Shown here piece by piece: positions 44,125 to 50,976 of a stretch of DNA of 57,704 bases (the first letter of the stretch is position 1; the number at the start of each line of letters is the position of its first letter). The notes under the pieces are model-generated. The model saw nothing but the letters and a program-made list of their open reading frames with translations, did no database searches and was not told where the DNA came from. This stretch comes from an uncultured Clostridia bacterium (GTDB taxonomy: Bacteria > Bacillota > Clostridia > Oscillospirales > Ruminococcaceae), in NCBI GenBank assembly GCA_945923775.1, contig CAMELR010000016.1, positions 1-57,704 of the forward strand. Direction: 5' to 3'. The translations under genes were made by a program, and so were the position numbers.

Positions 44125-46749
44125 TCAAACCTTCTCGTGAGTACCATAGTATGCGTTGAGGTACATCTGCTTGATTTCCTTGAAGAGCGGGAATCTCGGG
44201 TTAGCACCGGTGCACTGGTCATCGAATGCCTGCTCAACCATTGCGTCGAGTCTGTCGAGGAAGTCCTTCTCGTCAACGCCGTAGTCCTTGATGGTCTTCT
44301 TAACGCCGATTCTATCCTTGAGCTCATCAATCTTCTTGATAAGACCCTCAACCTTAGCTTCGTCGTTCTTGCCAGTTACACCGAGGAACTCAGCAACCTC
44401 AGCATAACGACGCATGGTGTGCGGGTGAGTATACTGAGAGAAGGTACCCATCTTAGCAGGAGCCTCAGCGCTGTTGAAGCGGATGACTTCGTCGATCAGC
44501 AGAGCGTTTGCGATACCGTGGGGCAGGTGGTGGAACGCACCGAGCTTGTGAGCCATAGAGTGGCAAACACCCAGGAATGCGTTAGCGAATGCCATACCAG
44601 CCATTGTAGCAGCGTTAGCCATGTTTTCACGAGCAACCGGATCGTATACGCCGGAGATAGCGGAATCATAAGCAGCAGGCAGGTTCTCGAAGATGAGCTG
44701 GAGGGACTTGAGTGCGAGACCGTCTGTGAACGGAGTAGCCATAACGGAAGCGTAAGCTTCGAGGCAGTGTGTAACTGCGTCGATACCGGAAGCGGAGGTC
44801 AGACCTCTCGGACCGGTTCTCATCATGTCAGCGTCAACGATTGCCATCTTAGGCATGAGCTGATAGTCAGCCAGCGGGTACTTAACGCCTGTGGACTGAT
44901 CGGTGATAACTGCGAACGGAGTAACCTCAGAACCAGTACCAGCGGAAGTAGGAACAGCGATGAAGTAAGCCTTCTCGCCCATGTTCGGGAAGGTGTAAAC
45001 TCTCTTACGGATATCAATGAAGCGCATTGCCATATCCATGAAGTCAGCCTCGGGGTGCTCATACAGAACCCACATGATCTTACCAGCGTCCATTGCGGAA
45101 CCGCCGCCGACAGCGATGATGCAGTCAGGCTCGAACTTTCTCATAGCCTCTGCGCCCTTCTGAGCGGAAGCCAGGGAAGGATCAGGCTCAACATCAGCGA
45201 ATGTAGTGTGAACAATGCCCATCTCGTCAAGTCTGTCAGTAATGGCCTTTGTGAAGCCGCTCTTGAACAGGAAGGAGTCAGTTACGATGAATACTCTCTT
45301 CTTGCCCATAACGTCCTTGAGCTCCTTGAGAGCAACAGGGAGGCAGCCCTTCTTGATATAAACCTTCTCAGGTGCGCGGAACCACAGCATATTCTCTCTC
45401 CTCTCGGCAACGGTCTTGACATTCAGCAGGTGCTTAACACCAATGTTCTCGGAAACGGAGTTACCGCCCCAAGAGCCGCAGCCCAGTGTGAGGGAAGGAG
45501 CAAACTTGAAGTTGTAGAGGTCGCCGATACCACCGAGGGAAGAAGGAGTGTTAACGATAAGACGGCAAGCCTTCATTCTCTCAGCCCACTTGTCGAGCTT
45601 CTCTCTTTCGGTGTTGTTGTTGATCCAGAGTACGGAGGTATGACCAAGACCGCCGTTGTTCTTCAGCAGGGTGTCAGCCATATCAAGAGCCTGATCGAAG
45701 TTATCAGACTTGTACATACCGAGGATAGTGGTGAGCTTCTCGTGACCGAATGCCTCATCAGGCTCAAGGGAAGTAGCCTCACCGATGATTACCTTAACGG
45801 ACTCGGGGATCTCGAAGCCAGCCATCTTTGCGATCTGGAAAGGACGCTGACCAACGATCTTAGCGTTAAGAGCGCCATTGATGAGCATAACCTTTCTAAT
45901 CATGTCAGCCTGCTTCTTGTCGAGGAACATGCAGCCTCTCTTCTCGAATTCCTTCTTGACATCGTTGTAGATGGTCTTGTCAACGATAAGGGTCTGCTCG
46001 GTTGCGCAGATCATACCGTTATCGAAGGTCTTGGAGTGAATGATGGAGTTAACTGCGTTAACGATATCTGCGGAGGAGTCGATGATAGCGGAAGCGTTAC
46101 CTGCACCTACGCCGATAGCGGGTGTGCCGGAGGAGTATGCAGCCTTAACCATTCCAGGGCCGCCGGTTGCGAGGATTATGTCAACTTCCTTCATGAGGAG
46201 GTTTGTAAGATCAAGGGAAGGAACATCTACCCAAGAGATGATGCCGTCAGGAGCGCCAGCCTTAACTGCTGCCTCATAAACGATCTTTGCAGCCTCAACG
46301 GTGCACTTCTTTGCACGGGGGTGCGGGCTGATGATGATACCGTTTCTGGTCTTGAGAGAGATAAGGGTCTTGAAGATAGCGGTGGAAGTAGGGTTGGTTG
46401 TAGGAATAACCGCGCCAACAACGCCGATAGGCTCTGCGATCTTCTCAATGCCGTATGCCTCGTCGCGCTCGATAACGCCGCAGGTCTTGGTGTGCTTGTA
46501 TGCATTGTAGATGTGCTCAGCGGCATAGTTGTTCTTGATAACCTTATCCTCTACAATACCGTAGCCTGTTTCCTCAACAGCCATCTTTGCAAGCGGGATT
46601 CTCTGCTTGTTAGCTGCGGAAGCGGCTGCGAAGAAAATAGCGTCAACCTGCTCCTGAGTATAGGTTGAGAAAATCTCCTGTGCTTCCTTGACTTTCTTAA
46701 GTGCTTTTTCGAAGCTCTCTACGCTGTCAACCAGTTCATGAAATGCCAT
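44125..46749 (-). CDS. adhE: Bifunctional acetaldehyde-CoA/alcohol dehydrogenase
   Basis: An 874-residue fusion enzyme turning acetyl-CoA into ethanol with two NADH. The N-terminal aldehyde dehydrogenase (about 1-440) has the thioester cysteine C248 in NGMICATEQ. The C-terminal iron alcohol dehydrogenase has GGGSAMDAGK for NAD and the iron ligands in IDAVTHCLEAY, HSMAHKLGA and HHLPHGIANA. AdhE of this kind assembles into spirosomes. ATG 46749 is used, with AAGGAG 9 bases upstream; ATG 46755 is 2 codons earlier. Its promoter carries a Rex-type operator in the -10 and its leader is about 200 bases long and highly structured, so it is probably controlled at two levels. Confidence 0.97.
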   Translation of the reverse strand: MAFHELVDSVESFEKALKKVKEAQEIFSTYTQEQVDAIFFAAASAANKQRIPLAKMAVEETGYGIVEDKVIKNNYAAEHIYNAYKHTKTCGVIERDEAYGIEKIAEPIGVVGAVIPTTNPTSTAIFKTLISLKTRNGIIISPHPRAKKCTVEAAKIVYEAAVKAGAPDGIISWVDVPSLDLTNLLMKEVDIILATGGPGMVKAAYSSGTPAIGVGAGNASAIIDSSADIVNAVNSIIHSKTFDNGMICATEQTLIVDKTIYNDVKKEFEKRGCMFLDKKQADMIRKVMLINGALNAKIVGQRPFQIAKMAGFEIPESVKVIIGEATSLEPDEAFGHEKLTTILGMYKSDNFDQALDMADTLLKNNGGLGHTSVLWINNNTEREKLDKWAERMKACRLIVNTPSSLGGIGDLYNFKFAPSLTLGCGSWGGNSVSENIGVKHLLNVKTVAERRENMLWFRAPEKVYIKKGCLPVALKELKDVMGKKRVFIVTDSFLFKSGFTKAITDRLDEMGIVHTTFADVEPDPSLASAQKGAEAMRKFEPDCIIAVGGGSAMDAGKIMWVLYEHPEADFMDMAMRFIDIRKRVYTFPNMGEKAYFIAVPTSAGTGSEVTPFAVITDQSTGVKYPLADYQLMPKMAIVDADMMRTGPRGLTSASGIDAVTHCLEAYASVMATPFTDGLALKSLQLIFENLPAAYDSAISGVYDPVARENMANAATMAGMAFANAFLGVCHSMAHKLGAFHHLPHGIANALLIDEVIRFNSAEAPAKMGTFSQYTHPHTMRRYAEVAEFLGVTGKNDEAKVEGLIKKIDELKDRIGVKKTIKDYGVDEKDFLDRLDAMVEQAFDDQCTGANPRFPLFKEIKQMYLNAYYGTHEKV

Positions 46750-46755
46750 AGTCAT

Positions 46756-46954
46756 CTTCTCCTTAAATTTTATATACATGCTTGGGTCGTCCATTTCCTG
46801 CTGGAATCTTCCGGCGGCGGTGACGGTTTACTGATCCGCGGCGCTGTCGGACTTTCCGGCATTCTCCGGACGCCTTTGCCCTGATCGGCTGAGCCGACCT
46901 TTATTAACCATTGACACGTGCAGGGCATAGTCAATTTGATGCCCCATTCGCACC
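46756..46954 (-). ncRNA. Candidate structured leader RNA of adhE
   Basis: About 200 bases between the promoter and adhE contain, in order of transcription: a 6-bp stem GGGCAU/AUGCCC (46944-46939 with 46928-46923) whose loop AUUGAC (46935-46930) is complementary to GUCAAU (46915-46910), a possible pseudoknot; a 7-bp stem GGUCGGC/GCCGAUC (46899-46893 with 46889-46883); and a GGCG/CGCC stem (46874-46871 with 46843-46840) enclosing UCCGG/CCGGA. A late CGACC (46789-46785) could compete for GGUCG of the second stem. I could not match it to any riboswitch consensus I know. It encodes no clear leader peptide. Confidence 0.5.
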
Positions 46955-46970
46955 TGTTAATATTTTAACA
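46955..46970. promoter_or_regulatory. Rex-type redox operator at the adhE promoter
   Basis: TGTTAATATTTTAACA is a perfect palindrome of TGTTAA half-sites around four bases. It matches the clostridial Rex consensus TTGTTAA-N4-TTAACAA except at the outermost bases. It covers the adhE -10, so NADH-free Rex bound here would block transcription and a high NADH level would release it. No rex gene lies in the window. Confidence 0.82.
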
Positions 46971-46990
46971 CATTATTTATAGACTGTAAA
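46962..46990 (-). promoter_or_regulatory. Promoter for adhE
   Basis: On the minus strand TTTACA (46985-46990), a 17-base spacer and TAAAAT (46962-46967); the -10 lies inside the Rex-type palindrome. Confidence 0.65.
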
Positions 46991-47027
46991 ATGTAATATT
47001 GATATAGCTATATCAGTAAAAAGCATA

Positions 47028-47963
47028 TCAGCCTATCGCCCCGAAATATTTGTCTCTGGAGCGGTTTACAGCCGCGATGAATTCGCGGTCGAAGTCGGAC
47101 AATCGGTAATCCCTGCGGTATATCAGTACGTCCTTGTAGGGTTTGTCGCTGCCCTGGACCTTGATCTGAACCAGCCCGTAATCCTTGAGCAGCTCCTGCG
47201 GTACGGGGGACACCCACATGAACGTATCCGGAACTGTTCCGAGAATCGCGAACTGCGTACCGCGCTCGTAGACGTATATCCTTCGGTCGACGAACTCTGT
47301 AAGCTCCGCCTTTCTGACATCTATCATAGGAACTGATGGCACATAATGGTCGGCGTGGCAGACCTCAATATACTCGGCGAGGTCGTCAAGACAGACGTCC
47401 TCCTTCTGGGTCAGCGGGTTGTTCTTTGATATAAGCAGAACATAGGTGAACTCCGCGACGGTCTCGCTTGTGAGCTTTTTGTCCTTGAAAAGGTCGCTGA
47501 AGTACTTTTCATATGACGCCTGGTAACGCACGATCCCGAGGTTGAAATCCTCCCGGACGACGCTGTTTATCGTGTTCATCGAGTTTGTCTCGCAGTAGTA
47601 GAATTCAGCGGGGGAGCCTGATTTTATGCAGCGCGAGAAGTCCGCCATTGCATAGCTGAGGTAGCTTGCCCGCGGAACGCTGACCGAAAAGCTCTGCTTT
47701 TTCTGTTTTCCGTTGTGGTATATCTGCTCCACTTCGTCGACCTTCTGCACGATCTGGCGCGCATATTGAAGGAATTCCTCGCCGTCCTGCGTTATTGAAA
47801 TGCCCTTTGTTGTACGACGGAAAATGGTGATCCCGAGGGATTCCTCAAGCTCCTTGATTGCGCGGCTGAGGTTCGGCTGACCCATATAGAGGTTTTCCGC
47901 CGCCTTGCTTATCGAACGCGTTTTTGCCACTTCCACGGCATATTTAAGATGAAGTATGTTCAA
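47028..47963 (-). CDS. LysR family transcriptional regulator
   Basis: A 311-residue regulator with the N-terminal helix-turn-helix (LKYAVEVAKTRSISKAAENL, then YMGQPNLSRAIKELE) and a substrate-binding domain from about residue 92 (FSVSVPRASYLSYAM). The start is TTG 47963 with AGGA 8 bases upstream; no ATG fits. It lies upstream of adhE on the same strand, ending about 58 bases before the Rex-type site, with no terminator seen between, so some read-through into adhE is possible. The target genes and effector are unknown. Confidence 0.88.
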   Translation of the reverse strand: MNILHLKYAVEVAKTRSISKAAENLYMGQPNLSRAIKELEESLGITIFRRTTKGISITQDGEEFLQYARQIVQKVDEVEQIYHNGKQKKQSFSVSVPRASYLSYAMADFSRCIKSGSPAEFYYCETNSMNTINSVVREDFNLGIVRYQASYEKYFSDLFKDKKLTSETVAEFTYVLLISKNNPLTQKEDVCLDDLAEYIEVCHADHYVPSVPMIDVRKAELTEFVDRRIYVYERGTQFAILGTVPDTFMWVSPVPQELLKDYGLVQIKVQGSDKPYKDVLIYRRDYRLSDFDREFIAAVNRSRDKYFGAIG

Positions 47964-48081
47964 CTCAATTCCTGCCTTTCGTCGTAGTTTATAGAAACAA
48001 TCAATGCTTGGCTGTTAATTATTTATCAAATCAATGTAAAGTTCTCATTGACAAAAAATAAACAACTCGATAAATCCAGGT

Positions 48082-48123
48082 AAAAACATTCGCTCCTCCA
48101 TTCTTTATTTGAAGAAGCGAATG
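48082..48123 (-). terminator. Terminator after ilvN
   Basis: On the minus strand CATTCGCTTCTTC pairs with GAGGAGCGAATG (48113-48123 with 48087-48097, some G-U pairs), followed by TTTTTACC. Confidence 0.82.
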
Positions 48124-48135
48124 CGATGAATACTG

Positions 48136-48606
48136 TTAATCCCTTTCGAGCGCCGAAATGCCGCTTCTGACCATCTTGACGATTCCGAACGGCTTGAGCA
48201 GGCTTATGAAGCTGTCGATTTTTTCAGGCTTTCCGGTGAGCTCCAGCATAATGCTGTCCTCAGCGATGTCCACGGACTTAGCGCGGAACAGGTTTGCGAC
48301 CTCGACGATACCGCGTCTGTCCTCAACGGAGCGGCCGGCGCGCACGATGACGTGCTCGCGGCATACTGCGTCGGTAAGGATCTTGACTTCCTTTACATCG
48401 TGGAGCTTCATGAGCTGGTTCTTGATCTGCTCAAGGACTCTCAGATCGCCCGCTACCACGATTGTGAGCCTGGAGATCTCGGGAACTTCGGTCTCGGCTG
48501 CGTTAAGGCTCTTTATATTGAAGCACCGTCTGCTGAAAAGGCTTGAAACTCTGAGCAGAACGCCTTCGTTGTTTGCAACTTTTACGGATAATACATATTC
48601 CTGCAT
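48136..48606 (-). CDS. ilvN: Acetolactate synthase small (regulatory) subunit
   Basis: A 156-residue ACT-domain subunit. The N-terminal ACT domain starts YVLSVKVANNEGVLLRVSSLF with the typical SRRCFNIKSL stretch, and the C-terminal domain follows at about 78-156. It binds valine for feedback control of the large subunit. It starts 3 bases after the ilvB stop, and its ribosome site GGAGG lies in the last codons of ilvB. Confidence 0.95.
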   Translation of the reverse strand: MQEYVLSVKVANNEGVLLRVSSLFSRRCFNIKSLNAAETEVPEISRLTIVVAGDLRVLEQIKNQLMKLHDVKEVKILTDAVCREHVIVRAGRSVEDRRGIVEVANLFRAKSVDIAEDSIMLELTGKPEKIDSFISLLKPFGIVKMVRSGISALERD

Positions 48607-48609
48607 GGA

Positions 48610-50298
48610 TCACGCCTCCAGATCAATTGATGTAATGGGGTTAACGACCGGCTTTCCTGCGGGGATCATAGGAAGAACGTTGATATCTCTGTCAATGCGT
48701 ACTTCTATCATTACCGGAGCGGACTTCGATATACTGAGCGCCTCGGTGAGTACGGGGGTGATATCCTCGGTCTTTTCGATCACGAAAGTCTTAACGCCGA
48801 AAGCCTCGCCGAGCTTGACGTAATCAATGTGACGAGCGTCAAGGGTGGTCTCGGAGAAGTGCTTGCTGTAGAAAAGTCTCTGCCACTGGCGGACCATTCC
48901 GAGAACGTTATTGTTCATGACGATCTCAATGATGTTGATGCCGTGGGCAGCCGCTGAAATAAGCTCGTTGAGGTTCATAGCAAAGGAGCCGTCTCCTGCC
49001 ATGTTGACTACGGTCTTGTCGGGGTTGCCGGTCTTTGCTCCGAGAGCGGCTCCGAGGCCGTATCCCATAGTTCCCAGACCGCCCGAGGAGATGAAGCTGC
49101 GCGGATTTCTGCACTTGTAGTACTGTGCGGCCCACATCTGAGTCTGACCTACTTCGGTGGTGATTATAGCCTCGCCGGAGGTGAGCCTGTCGAGTTCCTC
49201 AATAACCGCCTCAGGTGTAACGGGAAGCTCCTTTGTACCTTCCTGAACAGGCTCGCCGAAGTCGCCGCCGAGTACCTCCTCGCACCACTCCGGGTGGGAC
49301 TGCTGCGCGATTTTCGCGTTGAGCGCGGAGAGAACAGCCTTGACATCGCCGGCAACGGTAACGTCAACGTCGATATTCTTGTTGAATTCAGCGGGGTCAA
49401 TGTCGATGTGAATGATCTTAGCCTGCTTGCCGAAAACGGAGGTGTCACCGGTAACGCGGTCGGAGAAGCGCGTGCCGATTCCGATGAAAAGATCGCAGTT
49501 GTTGAGCGCGTAAGCCGCCTTGACAGTCCCGTGCATTCCGAGCATGCCTATGTAGCGGCGGTCGGTCTCATCGTAAGCGCCCTGACCCATCAGCGAGCAG
49601 GAAACGGGCGCGTCGGTAAGTTCAGCCAGCTTCTTCAGCTCTGCGGAGGCCTCGGAAGCGATAACGCCGCCGCCTGCGTAAATGTAGGGCTTCTTGGCGT
49701 TAGCGATGAGTTCAGCCGCTGCGGTGATCTCGTCCTCGCTGAGGGGAGCCGCTTCGATCGGCTTCTGCGCCGGGGCAGGGGTGTACTCTGCGAAAGCCTG
49801 GGTGATATCCTTCGGAACATCGACCAGCACCGGACCCTTGCGGCCGCTCATTGCGATCTGGAACGCAAGGCGGATAGTATCCGCAAGTTCGTCAACGGAC
49901 TTTACGATGAAGTTGTGCTTTGTTATAGGCATGGTAATTCCGGTGATGTCCACCTCCTGGAAGGAGTCCAGACCCAGCAGGCCGCAGGAAACATTGCCCG
50001 TGATAGCTACCAGCGGGATAGAGTCCATATAAGCGGTCGCAATACCGGTAACTAGGTTGGTAGCGCCGGGGCCGGAGGTAGCCAGCACGATACCGGTCCT
50101 GCCGGTGGAGCGTGCGTATCCGTCAGCCGCATGGCAGGCGCCCTGCTCGTGGCAGGTAATTACATGCTTGATTTTGTCGCTGTACTTGTACAGACTGTCA
50201 TAAATATTGAGAACAGCGCCTCCCGGATAGCCGAAAATAGTATCCGCGCCCTGTTCGAGCAAGCACTCAACGATTATATCTGAGCCGCTCAGTTTCAT
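48610..50298 (-). CDS. ilvB: Acetolactate synthase large (catalytic) subunit
   Basis: A 562-residue ThDP enzyme making acetolactate or acetohydroxybutyrate, the first common step of branched-chain amino-acid synthesis. The catalytic glutamate is in ITCHEQGACHAADGYARSTG, the FAD region includes RFSDRVTGD, and the ThDP motif is GDGSFAMNLNEL...NN. It forms an operon with ilvN. The leader is only about 60 bases, with no T-box and no leader peptide. ilvC is not in the window, and ilvD is at 5565-7220. Confidence 0.96.
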   Translation of the reverse strand: MKLSGSDIIVECLLEQGADTIFGYPGGAVLNIYDSLYKYSDKIKHVITCHEQGACHAADGYARSTGRTGIVLATSGPGATNLVTGIATAYMDSIPLVAITGNVSCGLLGLDSFQEVDITGITMPITKHNFIVKSVDELADTIRLAFQIAMSGRKGPVLVDVPKDITQAFAEYTPAPAQKPIEAAPLSEDEITAAAELIANAKKPYIYAGGGVIASEASAELKKLAELTDAPVSCSLMGQGAYDETDRRYIGMLGMHGTVKAAYALNNCDLFIGIGTRFSDRVTGDTSVFGKQAKIIHIDIDPAEFNKNIDVDVTVAGDVKAVLSALNAKIAQQSHPEWCEEVLGGDFGEPVQEGTKELPVTPEAVIEELDRLTSGEAIITTEVGQTQMWAAQYYKCRNPRSFISSGGLGTMGYGLGAALGAKTGNPDKTVVNMAGDGSFAMNLNELISAAAHGINIIEIVMNNNVLGMVRQWQRLFYSKHFSETTLDARHIDYVKLGEAFGVKTFVIEKTEDITPVLTEALSISKSAPVMIEVRIDRDINVLPMIPAGKPVVNPITSIDLEA

Positions 50299-50363
50299 TC
50301 AGATCACCTTTCTCTTTGTGTATATTATGACTGCCGCTTTTAGCTAAAACAGTATATACTCTT

Positions 50364-50392
50364 ATTTTACCACAGACTAAGTATATTGTCAA
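50364..50392 (-). promoter_or_regulatory. Sigma-A promoter for ilvBN
   Basis: On the minus strand perfect TTGACA (50387-50392), a 17-base spacer and TAAAAT (50364-50369). A palindrome TTTTAGCTAAAA lies about 15 bases downstream (near 50337-50348), a possible regulator site. Confidence 0.8.
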
Positions 50393-50435
50393 CGACATAT
50401 CAGCTATTTTTTCGACGCATAGCTGAATTTTTAAT

Positions 50436-50466
50436 GAAAAAGGCAGAAGCTGGTAACTTCTGCCTT
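50436..50466 (-). terminator. Terminator after the flavodoxin-like gene
   Basis: A 10-bp stem AAGGCAGAAG / CTTCTGCCTT (50440-50449, 50457-50466), followed on the minus strand by TTTC and an AT-rich stretch. Confidence 0.88.
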
Positions 50467-50471
50467 GCATA

Positions 50472-50957
50472 TTATCCGTTTGAAAGAGCAAACGCAGCGA
50501 TCGCAGATAGATTCTCCTCGCTGACGTAGTCGCAGCCGTTCTTCAGGACATTTATCATTTCCTGAGTCCCAGGCTTGTTCTGCTTTTCAAGGTCGGTGCA
50601 GATGGTCTGGAGGAGCTTCTTCTGGAGCCATTTCAGCTTGTGATAGTCAAGAGCGCCCCTGAGGTAGAATATCGGAATGTCGGTCGGGTTGTTCTCGTGC
50701 AGTATTTTGTCGTATATCTCGCCGGGAGGATTCATGCCGACTGCGCCCGCGCAAATGAGATTCCAGCGCTTCTGAGCCCTGGGAAGTCCCTGTATCTTGT
50801 TCGCGAAAATCCACCCGATGAATATCGCTTCCTCGTCCCGGGGAATGGCCTTGACGGCTTCCTTATAGGAATAAGCCGGAACACCCAGCTTCGAAGCCAG
50901 CATTTCAGCGTATCTTCTAGCGCTTCCCGCGTTGCTTTCGTAAATTACTGCTTTCAT
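50472..50957 (-). CDS. Flavodoxin-like domain protein
   Basis: A 161-residue protein. The N-terminal strand and loop (MKAVIYESNAGSARRYAEMLA) have the shape of the flavodoxin phosphate-binding loop, although the usual T/S-x-T-G-N-T is replaced by ESNAGSA. IFIGWIFANKIQGL and WNLICAGAVGMNPPG follow as later strands. It may bind FMN as a small electron carrier, or be a relative without cofactor. It starts 19 bases after the LacI-sensor/GGDEF gene and is the last gene of that unit. Confidence 0.72.
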   Translation of the reverse strand: MKAVIYESNAGSARRYAEMLASKLGVPAYSYKEAVKAIPRDEEAIFIGWIFANKIQGLPRAQKRWNLICAGAVGMNPPGEIYDKILHENNPTDIPIFYLRGALDYHKLKWLQKKLLQTICTDLEKQNKPGTQEMINVLKNGCDYVSEENLSAIAAFALSNG

Positions 50958-50976
50958 GGAGTACGTCCCTTCCTGT

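Noticed and set aside
44137-46668. An 843-codon open frame on the plus strand opposite adhE
   Set aside because: It mirrors the codon pattern of adhE, has no ribosome site and shows no protein motif. Similar long antisense frames lie opposite carB (40356-42314), alr (615-1634) and the exporter at 53160-55043. All follow from codon bias on the coding strand.
48049-48054. A TTGACA on the plus strand in the lysR-ilvN gap
   Set aside because: No -10 lies at a suitable distance, and it would point into the 3' end of ilvN on the wrong strand.
50299-50363. T-box or leader-peptide attenuator for ilvBN
   Set aside because: The leader is about 60 bases, with no T-box AGGGTGGNACCGCG sequence, no terminator hairpin and no branched-chain codon run.
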